From contig DASRIS010000007.1 in the NCBI GenBank assembly GCA_035649895.1, forward strand, positions 1-32,636: DNA of 32,636 bases, written 5' to 3'. Origin of the DNA: DASSUC01 sp035649895 (GTDB lineage: Bacteria > Actinomycetota > Actinomycetes > Mycobacteriales > Micromonosporaceae). Under the pieces are notes generated by a model. The model made no database searches. It had not been told where the DNA came from and saw only the letters and a program-made list of their open reading frames with translations. Numbering within the stretch: the stretch's first letter is position 1; each line of letters starts with the position of its first letter. This document shows positions 15,770 through 23,324 of the stretch, piece by piece. A program made the position numbers and the translations under genes.

Positions 15770-16593
15770 CCCGGGTTGTCGGCGTGCATGGCATCGGCAA
15801 CTACGCCTACTACCGGCGTGCGGGCTCAGCTGAGAAGGCGACCGCGGAGATCAGCCGTGACTGGATGTCCTGGCTGCGCACCGGCCTTCCAGCCGGCACG
15901 TCGATCGACCTCACGGTCGCCTACTATGCTCACTACCTGCATCGCGGTACGCCGCAGGGCGCCTTCGATGACCCGGCAGCGCTCGAACCAGCCGCGCAGC
16001 AGATGCTCATCACCTGGGTCGAGCAGCGGCAGCCGCACCCCCAGATGGCGCTGGGCCCACAGACCATCCGGGCGCGGCAAGCCGCTGACTGGCTCACCCG
16101 CCGATTCGGCCGCGCGGCCCGACTCGCGGCGGTCGCGTTCTGCCGCGAGGCGCACGCCTACCTCGCCAACCCGGGCAGCCCACGCCGCAAAGCAGCTCGC
16201 GAGGGAGTCGCGGCTGCCATCACCACCCACCAACCCCAAGTCGTCATCGCGCACTCCCTCGGCAGTGTCGTGGTGTATGAGACGCTGTGGGCGCATCCCG
16301 AGATCTCCGTCGCGATGCTCGTCACCCTCGGCAGCCCCCTCGGCATGCGCCACGCTGTCTTCGACCGCCTGCAACCGGCACCCGACAACGGCCGCGGCGC
16401 CCGACCACCCGGGGTGGCATCCTGGACGAACCTTGCCGACGTGGGTGACATCGTGGCCGTCCCGCGCGACCTCCCCGGACGCTTCGACGGCATCACCCGG
16501 CACGTTCCCGACCTGACCATCGGTGACTGGGACTTCCACAGCATCCGCAACTATCTCGCCTGTCCGGCGACGGTCGAAGTCCTGCTCAGCTGA
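15766..16593 (+). CDS. alpha/beta-hydrolase-like protein paired with the STAND-WD40 gene
   Basis: A 275-residue intact protein starting at a GTG that overlaps the stop of the WD40 gene (GTGA, 15766-15769). It begins MTRVVGVHGIGNYAYY, the strand-turn before the oxyanion hole in alpha/beta hydrolases. VVIAHSLGSVVVYETL carries a nucleophile elbow with Ser164 (AHSLG in place of the usual GxSxG). Asp225 or Asp228 (LADVGDIVAV) and His258 (DWDFHSIRNYL) could complete the triad. No signal peptide or membrane segment is evident, so it should act in the cytosol. The substrate is unknown; a lipase/esterase or peptidase are both possible. Tight coupling to a STAND ATPase suggests it is the effector or partner of that protein. 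It is the only undamaged gene of the pair. Confidence 0.75.
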   Translation: MTRVVGVHGIGNYAYYRRAGSAEKATAEISRDWMSWLRTGLPAGTSIDLTVAYYAHYLHRGTPQGAFDDPAALEPAAQQMLITWVEQRQPHPQMALGPQTIRARQAADWLTRRFGRAARLAAVAFCREAHAYLANPGSPRRKAAREGVAAAITTHQPQVVIAHSLGSVVVYETLWAHPEISVAMLVTLGSPLGMRHAVFDRLQPAPDNGRGARPPGVASWTNLADVGDIVAVPRDLPGRFDGITRHVPDLTIGDWDFHSIRNYLACPATVEVLLS

Positions 16594-16622
16594 CGGGCTG
16601 AAGCGCGTGAGCTTAAGGCAGG

Positions 16623-16891
16623 TCAGGCGATCGCGGCGATATCGTCGCCGTCGAAGTAGATCGTCTGATGCGGAAGTCTTGCCCGGCTCGACCTGGGACA
16701 ACCGCCCCTTGGTCACGCCCATCCGCTCGGCCATCTGCGGCTGGACCACCCTGGCTGCGGCGCAGCTCGGCCAGGCGCTGTCCAGTCACAGTGACGAGCA
16801 GCTCCTGCTTGCCCGCCGCAACAGCCTCCTCGCCGCCGACACGCATGACGTGTTCGGCGCGGATGTCCCTCCACCCTACGTAGCACCTCAC
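16623..16891 (-). pseudogene. decayed Xre/HigA-type antitoxin
   Basis: Starts at GTG 16891 with AAGGGAGG 6 nt upstream, and reads WRDIRAEHVMRVGGEEAV, then LVTVTGQRLAELRRSQG. The frame shifts near 16745 and resumes with the helix-turn-helix QPQMAERMGVTKGRLSQVE. It shifts again near 16665 with loss of about 20 residues, and ends IYFDGDDIAAIA in a third frame at 16623. Intact relatives are about 100-residue Xre antitoxins of HigBA/RelE-like modules. The GTGA overlap with the upstream toxin remnant is preserved. Confidence 0.7.
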
Positions 16892-17062
16892 GGTTGGCCT
16901 CCCTTCTCGCGCGCACGTTCCTTCAGGGAGATCTCGTAGTGCTGTTCGGCCAGCGGGACGGCGTCGCGGCACCAGAGAACTCCACGGCCCGGCCTTGTCG
17001 ACAGCAGCCAGCAGGGATGTCGATCGCCACCGACCAGGCTGACCCGAAGGTCGCGGCGATGA
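16888..17062 (-). pseudogene. remnant of a HigB/RelE-like toxin (C-terminal part)
   Basis: In two frames the minus strand shows LLAAVDKAGPWSS and then WCRDAVPLAEQHYEISLK, ending REKGGQP-stop at 16888. This resembles the C-terminus of phage-derived Gp49/HigB-like toxins (typical pattern LLVAGDKAGQW...WYRDAVPLAE.HYE). A frameshift separates the two pieces and the N-terminal half is missing, being replaced by the end of the vapC remnant. The stop overlaps the antitoxin GTG. The call depends on a short similarity judged by eye. Confidence 0.5.
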
Positions 17063-17386
17063 AGGTCAACTGGTGAGGTCGAGAATGCCCCAGTCCGCCG
17101 GCAGGAAGCGCGTCGCCGCTGGCACGCCAGGCATGCCGGCCGACCTCCAGCGCCTCATCCGGCATCAACGGGAGCACCGCTACGGACTCGACAGCCGTCG
17201 ACCGCACCAACTGCTCCACCGCGAGTCATCGGTAACGCGCCCCCTGGCCTCGACCAGACACGATGCCGGCACAGCGCAGAGCCGGCCCTCTTCGCCGACC
17301 ATAGTGATCAGCTCACCGACCGCGACCTGGCCATCCGCGTACGCCAGCACGGCCGAGGTGTCCAGGACTGCCGCGACCGCGTTCAC
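17062..17386 (-). pseudogene. frameshifted VapC-like PIN-domain toxin
   Basis: Begins at GTG 17386, overlapping the antitoxin stop (GTGA). It reads MNAVAAVLDTSAVLAYADG with the PIN-domain Asp9, and VPASCLVEARG with Glu46. Near 17230 the frame breaks after GRVTDD. The continuation AVEQLVRSTAVESVAVLPL, with the later acidic motif RASGDA, lies in the next frame. The C-terminus grades into the HigB remnant without a clear end. Two PIN acidic residues are in the first frame and the third is only in the second, so no active ribonuclease should be made. Confidence 0.7.
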
Positions 17387-17604
17387 GCCGCTTCGCCGTG
17401 GGCCTCGGCGTGCGCCTCCGCGAGCCAGCGCCGCCCCTCGGCAAGGGCCTCCTCTGGGATGGGCTCGTGCAGCCGGCTGCGCCACCGCTGCTTGCCAGCC
17501 TCGGTTGTGACGATGCCCGCCTCGCGCAGCACCTTCTCCGCGGGCTCGGTGCCCACGTGCGCCCTGAGCTCGGCTGCGGCGTTCTCCGAAGCGCTGCTCG
17601 TCAT
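17383..17604 (-). CDS. VapB-like antitoxin
   Basis: A 73-residue intact protein, MTSSASENAAAELRAHVG, ending RRWLAEAHAEAHGEAA. It is immediately upstream of, and overlaps by GTGA, a PIN-domain toxin gene, which is the standard antitoxin position. I do not recognise a specific DNA-binding family. The acidic, Ala-rich C-terminal helix would be the toxin-binding part. The ATG at 17604 follows a TAACTT box by 7 nt with no Shine-Dalgarno sequence. With its toxin broken it is an orphan antitoxin. Confidence 0.7.
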   Translation of the reverse strand: MTSSASENAAAELRAHVGTEPAEKVLREAGIVTTEAGKQRWRSRLHEPIPEEALAEGRRWLAEAHAEAHGEAA

Positions 17605-17617
17605 GCCGATCAAGTTA
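17604..17617 (-). promoter_or_regulatory. putative leaderless promoter of the vapB-like gene (-10 TAACTT)
   Basis: On the minus strand TAACTT (17617-17612) is followed by GATCGGC (7 nt) and the ATG at 17604, the same geometry as at glmS and alr. Confidence 0.4.
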
Positions 17618-17715
17618 CCAACCACACCCAGAACAGGTGCGGGACGCGGGACCCCGGCGCGGGTGGGGAAAACCACGTGCCTGAGCGTGGTGGTGGCCCG
17701 TACCGTCGGTAGGCC

Positions 17716-19422
17716 ATGCGTCAGCTGCCTGTTGCCGATCCCGGCACACCCGACTCCCGTTCGGCTCTCCACTACCTGTGGTGGATGGCCGGTACGCAGC
17801 TGCCCACGCTCGCCGGCGGCATGGCGATGGCGATCATCTGGATGGTCGCCCAGGCGCTGACGCCGGCCGCGATCGGGCGGGCGATCGACGCCGGCCTGAC
17901 CGAGCGGGACCTGGGCGCCCTCGCCACCTGGGCGGGCGTGTTCCTGGGCCTGGGACTGGTGCAGGGCGCCAGCGGCGTGATGCGGCACCGGCTGGCGGTG
18001 TTCAACTGGCTGTCGGCGGCGTACCGGACCGTGCAGCTGACCGTCCGGCAGGCCAACCACCTGGGCGCCACGCTGCCCAAGCGACTCGCCACCGGTGAGG
18101 TGGTCAGCATCGGCACGGCTGACATCAGCCACATCGGCAACGCGATGGACATCACCGCCCGGGCCACCGGCGCGGTCGTGGCGATCGTCACGGTCGCGGT
18201 GATCATGCTGCGTACGTCGGTGCCGTTGGGCCTGGTCGTGGTGCTTGGCGTACCCGTGCTCATGGCCGTCGTCGGCCTTCTGATCCACCCGCTGCACAAG
18301 CGACAGCAGGCCTACCGCGACCAGCAGGGCGACCTCACCACCCGGGCCAGCGACATCGTCGCTGGCCTTCGCGTGCTGCGCGGCGTGGGTGGGGAGGCGG
18401 TGTTCGCGGCGCGCTACCGGGCCGAGTCGCAGGCGCTGCGGCAGGCCGGGGTACGGGTGGCCCGCGTGGAGTCGTTCCTGGAGGCGGCGCAGGTCCTGCT
18501 GCCCGGCATCTTCGTGGCGCTGGTCACGTGGCTCGGCGCGCGGTTCGCCGCCGCCGGCCAGATCACGGTTGGCGAGCTGGTCGCCTACTACGGCTACGCG
18601 GTGTTCCTGGTCATGCCGCTGCGGACGCTGACCGAGGCGCTGGGCAAGTACACCCGCGGCCACGTGGCGGCGCGGCGGATCGTACGGTTGCTGTCCCTGT
18701 CCTCGGAGATCGCCGACCCGGCGGTCCCGGCGCGGGCTCCGGCGGGGCCGGCCCGCCTGGTCGACCCGGAGTCCGGGCTGGTGGTACGGCCGGGCGTGGT
18801 CACCGCGCTCGCCGCGGCCGTGCCCGAGGACGCCACGGCCATCGCGGACCGGCTGGGTCGGTTCACCGACAGCGAGGCGACGCTGGGCGGCGTACCCCTG
18901 CGGGAGCTGGACCGGGCGACGGTACGCGGCCTGGTCGTGGTGGCCGACAACGACGCGCGCCTGTTCACCGGCCCGCTGCGGGCGCAGCTGGACCCGCGCG
19001 GCACGGCCAGCGACGCGCAGCTCGCGGCCGTGCTGGAGGCGGCCAGCGCGACGGACATCGTGGCGGCGCTGCCGGAGGGCCTGGACACCGAGGTGGCCGA
19101 GCGGGGCCGGGAGTTCTCCGGTGGGCAGCAGCAGCGGCTGCGGCTGGCCCGGGCGCTGGTCGCCGACCCGCCGACGCTGGTGCTGGTGGAGCCGACGAGC
19201 GCGGTGGACGCGCACACCGAGGCGCGGATCGCCGCCGGGCTGGGCCTGGCGCGCGCGGGCCGCACCACCGTGGTCTGCACCACGAGCCCGCTCATGCTCG
19301 GCCGGGCCGACCATGTGGCCTACGTGGAGGGCGGCCGGGTGGTGGCGGAGGGCACGCACCGGCAGCTGTTGAAGGAGGAGCCGCGCTACGCGGCGACGGT
19401 GACCCGGGGGGAGGACACGTGA
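17716..19422 (+). CDS. ABC exporter half-transporter (degenerate ATP-site subunit)
   Basis: A 568-residue fused membrane-ATPase protein of the type I (MsbA/MDR-like) exporter class. Hydrophobic segments lie in residues ~25-55, ~70-90, ~150-200 and ~265-310. The nucleotide-binding domain keeps the signature FSGGQQQRLRLARAL and PTSAVD. Its Walker A is absent: where GxxGxGKS/T is expected the text reads VVTALAAAVPEDATA. Its Walker B reads TLVLVEPTS, with Val for the usual Asp. It therefore cannot bind ATP normally in its own P-loop and should serve as the partner of the next gene product. The ATG at 17716 lies 9 nt after TACCGT. Substrate is unknown. Confidence 0.9.
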   Translation: MRQLPVADPGTPDSRSALHYLWWMAGTQLPTLAGGMAMAIIWMVAQALTPAAIGRAIDAGLTERDLGALATWAGVFLGLGLVQGASGVMRHRLAVFNWLSAAYRTVQLTVRQANHLGATLPKRLATGEVVSIGTADISHIGNAMDITARATGAVVAIVTVAVIMLRTSVPLGLVVVLGVPVLMAVVGLLIHPLHKRQQAYRDQQGDLTTRASDIVAGLRVLRGVGGEAVFAARYRAESQALRQAGVRVARVESFLEAAQVLLPGIFVALVTWLGARFAAAGQITVGELVAYYGYAVFLVMPLRTLTEALGKYTRGHVAARRIVRLLSLSSEIADPAVPARAPAGPARLVDPESGLVVRPGVVTALAAAVPEDATAIADRLGRFTDSEATLGGVPLRELDRATVRGLVVVADNDARLFTGPLRAQLDPRGTASDAQLAAVLEAASATDIVAALPEGLDTEVAERGREFSGGQQQRLRLARALVADPPTLVLVEPTSAVDAHTEARIAAGLGLARAGRTTVVCTTSPLMLGRADHVAYVEGGRVVAEGTHRQLLKEEPRYAATVTRGEDT

Positions 19423-21287
19423 GTAGGCGGGAGACGCTGCCGGTGGCCGATGCCGGCGAGGTCCGGCGGTACGCCCGGACCCTGCTGCGCCGGCACCCGC
19501 GGGCGCTGGCCTGGGCCCTCGGGCTGCACGGCCTGGCCGCCGTCGCCGGCCTGGCCGCACCCTGGCTGCTCGGTGACCTGGTCGAGGCCCTCGAGCGGGG
19601 GACCGCGGTGGTCACCGTGGACCGGATCGCCCTGGCCATCGCCGGCTTCGTACTGGTGCAGTCGGTGCTCACCCGGTTCGCCAAGTACGCTTCGGCCCGG
19701 CTCGGCGAGCGGGTGCTGGCTGAGCTGCGGGAGGAGTTCATCGAGCGGGTGCTCGCCGTGCCGGTGTCCACGGTGGAGAAGGCGGGCACCGGTGACCTGC
19801 TCACCCGCAGCTCGCGGGATGTCAGCGCGCTGACGCACAGCGTACGGTTCGCGGTGCCGGAGATCCTCATCGCGATCATCACGCTGCTGTTCACCCTCGG
19901 GGCCCTGGTGCTCGTCGGGCCGCTGCTCGGCCTGCCGTGCCTGGTCGCGGTGCCGCTGCTGTGGGCTGGGACGCGGTGGTACCTCAAGCGGGCTCCCGCG
20001 GGCTACCTGCGGGAGAACGCAGCCTATACGGACATCACAGACGGACTGACCGAGACGGTGGAGGGCGCCCGGACGACCGAGGCGCTGGGGCTGCAGCGGC
20101 GCCGGGCGGAGCGCACCGACACCGACTGCGGGCGGTCGTACGCGGCCGAGCGCTACACGCTGTTCCTGCGTACCGTCTGGTTCCCGGTCGTCGAGGTCGG
20201 CTACGTGGTGCCGGTGGTCGCCACGCTGCTGATCGGCGGGTGGTTCACGATCGAGGGCTGGGTGACGCTGGGCCAGGTGACCGCGGCAACGCTCTACGTG
20301 CAGCAGCTCATCGACCCGCTCGACCGGCTGCTGTCCTGGCTGGACGAGCTGCAGGTGGGCGGGGCGTCGCTGGCGCGCGTGCTGGGCGTGGCGAAGGTGC
20401 CCGACGACCGTACGCCGACCGGCGTCCAGCCGGTGGATGAGCGGCTCACCGCCCGGGACGTGCACTTCTCGTACGTGCCCGGTCGGGAGGTGCTGCACCG
20501 GGTTGCGCTGTCGCTGGCGCCCGGGGAGCGGCTGGCCATGGTCGGGCCGAGCGGGGCCGGCAAGTCCACCCTCGGGCGGCTGCTCGCCGGCGTCTACGGC
20601 CCGAGCCGCGGCAGCGTGACGGTCGGCGGCGCGTCCCTGGTGGAGCTGCCGCTGGAGGAGCTGCGCACCCACGTCGCGCTGGTCACCCAGGAGCACCACG
20701 TGTTCGTCGGCACGCTGCGGGAGAACCTGGCGCTGGCCCGGCCCGGCGCCACCGACGAGCAGATCTGCGCGGCGCTGGCCGCGGTGGATGCGCTGAGCTG
20801 GGTCGACGAGCTGCCGGACGGCCTGGACACGCTGGTCGGCTCGGGCAAGCACACCATCTCACCGGCGCAGGCGCAGCAGGTCGCGCTCGCCCGGCTGGTG
20901 CTCGCCGACCCGCACACGCTGGTTCTGGACGAGGCTACCTCGCTGCTCGACCCGCGGGCGGCGCGGCACCTGGAGCGGTCCCTGGCCGCCGTGCTGCATG
21001 GCCGGACCGTGGTCGCCATCGCGCACCGGCTCTTCTCGGCGCACGACGCGGACCGGGTGGCCGTGGTCGAAGGCGGGCGCATCACCGAGCTGGGCAGCCA
21101 TGACGAGCTGGTGGCGGCGGGTGGGGCGTACGCCGCCCTGTGGCAGTCGTGGCACGGCCCGGCGGCCGAGCCGGCCGTCAGCGGCGTGGCGGAGCCGGTT
21201 TCGGACGGCCCGGCTGGGTCGTTCACGAGTGGCCTGGCCGAGCCGGTCGCAAGCGGTGTGGGCGGGCGGCGACCCGAGTCCCCGTAG
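19419..21287 (+). CDS. ABC exporter half-transporter (P-loop-bearing subunit)
   Basis: A 622-residue exporter subunit that starts at GTG 19419, overlapping the previous stop (GTGA). The transmembrane domain covers roughly residues 30-310. The ATPase domain has a good Walker A (GPSGAGKST), a Q-loop in LVTQEHHVF, Walker B LVLDEATS and the H-loop VAIAHRL. Its signature is ISPAQAQQVALARL in place of LSGGQ. In a heterodimer, the poor signature faces the missing P-loop of the first subunit, and the good P-loop faces the first subunit's FSGGQ: one working and one dead ATP site. The C-terminal 40 residues are a 24-bp minisatellite (AEPAVSGV, AEPVSDGP and so on) outside the conserved fold. Confidence 0.92.
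   Translation: MSRRETLPVADAGEVRRYARTLLRRHPRALAWALGLHGLAAVAGLAAPWLLGDLVEALERGTAVVTVDRIALAIAGFVLVQSVLTRFAKYASARLGERVLAELREEFIERVLAVPVSTVEKAGTGDLLTRSSRDVSALTHSVRFAVPEILIAIITLLFTLGALVLVGPLLGLPCLVAVPLLWAGTRWYLKRAPAGYLRENAAYTDITDGLTETVEGARTTEALGLQRRRAERTDTDCGRSYAAERYTLFLRTVWFPVVEVGYVVPVVATLLIGGWFTIEGWVTLGQVTAATLYVQQLIDPLDRLLSWLDELQVGGASLARVLGVAKVPDDRTPTGVQPVDERLTARDVHFSYVPGREVLHRVALSLAPGERLAMVGPSGAGKSTLGRLLAGVYGPSRGSVTVGGASLVELPLEELRTHVALVTQEHHVFVGTLRENLALARPGATDEQICAALAAVDALSWVDELPDGLDTLVGSGKHTISPAQAQQVALARLVLADPHTLVLDEATSLLDPRAARHLERSLAAVLHGRTVVAIAHRLFSAHDADRVAVVEGGRITELGSHDELVAAGGAYAALWQSWHGPAAEPAVSGVAEPVSDGPAGSFTSGLAEPVASGVGGRRPESP
21164..21259. repeat. 24-bp tandem repeat in the last codons of the second ABC gene
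   Basis: Four 24-bp units begin at 21164, 21188, 21212 and 21236, each starting GGC(C/G/T)GAGCC or a variant. They encode eight-residue repeats AEPAVSGV, AEPVSDGP, AGSFTSGL and AEPVASGV. The array ends 28 nt before the stop. Confidence 0.8.
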
Positions 21288-21324
21288 CAGCCGCATAGCG
21301 CATGCGAGGTGGGTGGCGGGCGGC

Positions 21325-21804
21325 TCAGGTGGCGGCGATCGGAGCCACGCTCGCGCCGGTCAGCCGTACCAGGTCGGCCGGCGCGAGCTCCACCTGGAGC
21401 CCGCGCCGGCCGGCTGAGACGTACACAGTGGGGAACCGCTCGGCGGTGGCGTCGAGCACCGTCGGCAGGCGCTTGCGCTGCCCCAGCGGGCTGATGCCGC
21501 CGCGCACGTAGCCGGTGGTGCGCTCGGCGACGCCCCGGTCGGCGAGCCCGCCGTGCTTGCCGCCGCACGCGCCGGCCAGGGCCTTGAGGTCCAGCTCGCC
21601 GGAGACCGGTACGACCGCGACCACCAGCCCGCCGTCCACCTCGGCGACGAGCGTCTTGAAGACCTGCTCAGCGGGGACGCCGAGCGCCGCCGCCACCTCG
21701 GCGCCGTAGTTGGCCGTGTCCGCGCTCACCTCGTACGGGTGCAGCCGGTGGGTCACCCGCTGCCGGGCCAGCAGCACGGTCGCCGGCGTGCCCTGACCAG
21801 CCAC
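21325..21804 (-). CDS. ybaK: Cys-tRNA(Pro)/Cys-tRNA(Cys) deacylase, YbaK/EbsC family
   Basis: Hydrolyses mischarged Cys-tRNA(Pro), protecting translation fidelity; cytosolic. The 159-residue protein has the conserved lysine K50 in EQVFKTLVAE. VVPVSGELDLKALA and GYVRGGISPLGQRKRLPT are YbaK signatures, followed by VYVSAGRRGLQVELAP. The GTG at 21804 is preceded by GGGGAGG very close to the start. It converges with the ABC operon, whose stop is 37 nt away, and stands 9 nt upstream of nothing else on its strand except the methyltransferase gene end at 21814, so the two minus-strand genes may be co-transcribed. Confidence 0.92.
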   Translation of the reverse strand: MAGQGTPATVLLARQRVTHRLHPYEVSADTANYGAEVAAALGVPAEQVFKTLVAEVDGGLVVAVVPVSGELDLKALAGACGGKHGGLADRGVAERTTGYVRGGISPLGQRKRLPTVLDATAERFPTVYVSAGRRGLQVELAPADLVRLTGASVAPIAAT

Positions 21805-21813
21805 AGCCTCCCC

Positions 21814-23256
21814 CTACCCGCGGACGGTGTCGGTGTGTCCACCGCACTCCGGCTGCTGCGCGGGACCGCCCGGCTGCTGCGCGGGCCTGTCCAGCCTCCG
21901 TGCGGGGCTGGCCGGCTCCTGTTTGGAACCGTCCGGTTCTGAAATGTCCGGTGCCCGTGCGAGACAGTCCGGTACGGGTGAGCACAGTAGCGCGGTCGGT
22001 GCCCCGGCGACCCGGGTGAGCACGACCGTCGCCGCCGCGTTCCCGGCCAGCCGCAGGTCGCGGCGCAGCGTCTCGGGGTCGACGGCCGAGCCCCGCTTGC
22101 GGATCTCCACCCGCCCGACGCCCCGCTCGCGCAGCGCGGCCCGCAGCCGCTTGACCGAGAACGGCAGGACCGCGTCGACGGTGAGGCACCGCGCGAACGG
22201 GGTGGGCCGGGCCTGCTCGGTGTAGACGTAGGCGATCTCCGGGTCGGCCAGCCCGCCGTCCACTGTGGATGCGAACTCGGCGACCAGGTGGGCCCGGACC
22301 ACCGCCCCGTCCGGGTCGTAGAGCACCGGCCGCAGGCCGCGCACCGGCGCCCTGGCCAGCCCGGAGCCGGTCAGCTCCCGGTCCACGGCAGCGAGCTCCG
22401 GGTCCAGGGCAGCGAGCCCCGGGTCCAGGGCAGCGAGCTCCGGGTCCAGGGCAGCAAGCCCCGGGTCCAGGGCGGAACGCGACGGGTCCAGGGCGGGAGC
22501 CAGCACGGTGGCGCGCCGCGGCACCTCGGCCAGCGGGCCGCACCAGAAGGCCGCCTCCACCACGTCGCCGCCGACCGATACCCACTGCGCCTCCGCACCC
22601 GCCGGGACCAGCGCGTGGTCGATGCCGGGGGCGAGCTTGAGCACGGTGCGGGGCACCCGCCGTACCAGGTCCGCCAGGAAGTCCCACGGCGGCGAGAACG
22701 CGGCCGGGTCGAAGACCCGCCGGCCGGTGCCGGCGTGCCGCCGCGCCGGGTCGCAGAAGACCGCGTCGACGCCGCCCAGGTCGGCGTCCTGCGCGGCGCC
22801 ACAGTGGACCTCCACCCACCCGGTGAGCCCCAGCACGGCCACGTTGGCGGCGGCCACCGCGGCGGTCACCGGGTCGGCCTCCACCGCGTACACCTTGATG
22901 CCGGCGCGGGCGAAGGCGAGCGTGTCCGCGCCTATGCCGCAGCCGAGGTCGGCGATGCTGCGTACCCCGTTGGCTCGCAGCCGGGCCGCGCGCCGCACCG
23001 CGACCGGGGCCCGGGTGGCCTGCTCGAGCCCGGCCCGGGTGAAGAACATGCTGGCGGCGTCCGTGCCGAGCTTGGCCACTGCGTGGCGCCTCAGCCGCGC
23101 CTGGGTGAGCGCCGCCGCGGCCAGCGCGGGCGCCACCCCGCGGCGGCGCAGGGCCGGAGCGGCTACCACCGGGTCCTGGTCGGCCAGCTCGGCCGCTGCG
23201 GCCAAGGCCGCCTCCCCTTGCCGGGTACGCAGCGCGGCCAGCGCCTCCAGGTCCAC
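21814..23256 (-). CDS. class I SAM-dependent methyltransferase with THUMP-like C-terminal domain
   Basis: A probable RNA methyltransferase of unknown target. With the GTG at 23256 it has 480 residues starting MDLEALAALRTRQGEAAL. SIADLGCGIGADTLAFARAG is the SAM-binding loop; DAVFCDPARRHAGTGRRVF is the catalytic-side motif; VLKLAPGIDHALV follows. The C-terminal half (RPVLYDPDGAVVRAHLV, IAYVYTEQARPTPFARC, VEIRKRGSAVDPETL) is the THUMP-like domain. A run of 7-residue repeats (ALDPGLA/ALDPELA) sits between the domains, and a second repeat (PAQQPG) forms the tail. A longer frame to ATG 23361 would place the start inside the groES operator region. The TACCTT box 6 nt before 23256 supports the shorter start. 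Confidence 0.88.
   Translation of the reverse strand: MDLEALAALRTRQGEAALAAAAELADQDPVVAAPALRRRGVAPALAAAALTQARLRRHAVAKLGTDAASMFFTRAGLEQATRAPVAVRRAARLRANGVRSIADLGCGIGADTLAFARAGIKVYAVEADPVTAAVAAANVAVLGLTGWVEVHCGAAQDADLGGVDAVFCDPARRHAGTGRRVFDPAAFSPPWDFLADLVRRVPRTVLKLAPGIDHALVPAGAEAQWVSVGGDVVEAAFWCGPLAEVPRRATVLAPALDPSRSALDPGLAALDPELAALDPGLAALDPELAAVDRELTGSGLARAPVRGLRPVLYDPDGAVVRAHLVAEFASTVDGGLADPEIAYVYTEQARPTPFARCLTVDAVLPFSVKRLRAALRERGVGRVEIRKRGSAVDPETLRRDLRLAGNAAATVVLTRVAGAPTALLCSPVPDCLARAPDISEPDGSKQEPASPARRLDRPAQQPGGPAQQPECGGHTDTVRG
21850..21954. repeat. 21-bp tandem repeat at the 3' end of the methyltransferase gene
   Basis: Five successive 21-bp units begin at 21850, 21871, 21892, 21913 and 21934. 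The first two are nearly identical (CGGCTGCTGCGCGGG plus 6) and the rest diverge progressively. They encode the tail RPAQQPGGPAQQPE of the minus-strand protein, a stretch not expected in relatives. Confidence 0.75.
22379..22500. repeat. 21-bp tandem repeat inside the methyltransferase gene
   Basis: About six 21-bp units of the form GGGTCCAGGGCAGCGAGC(T/C)CC lie end to end from 22379. On the minus strand they encode a heptad repeat ALDPxLA between the methyltransferase and THUMP-like domains. Copies 2-4 differ by only one or two bases, so the expansion is recent. Confidence 0.88.
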
Positions 23257-23283
23257 CCGGCCAAGGTACGCCCGGCCAAGGTA
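23256..23283 (-). promoter_or_regulatory. duplicated leaderless -10 box for the methyltransferase gene
   Basis: A 15-bp direct repeat, GCGTACCTTGGCCGG on the minus strand, occurs twice in a row, placing TACCTT at 23268-23263 and 23283-23278. The proximal box ends 6 nt before the GTG at 23256. Confidence 0.45.
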
Positions 23284-23324
23284 CGCCCGCCCGGCAGCGC
23301 AGCGCGCCACGACGGCCCGGCGGA

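Noticed and set aside
12000..17650. Integrative element or transposon carrying the island
   Set aside because: No integrase, transposase, terminal inverted repeat, target duplication or tRNA gene was found at either side. The stretch may be an island, but its mobility is not supported by the sequence.
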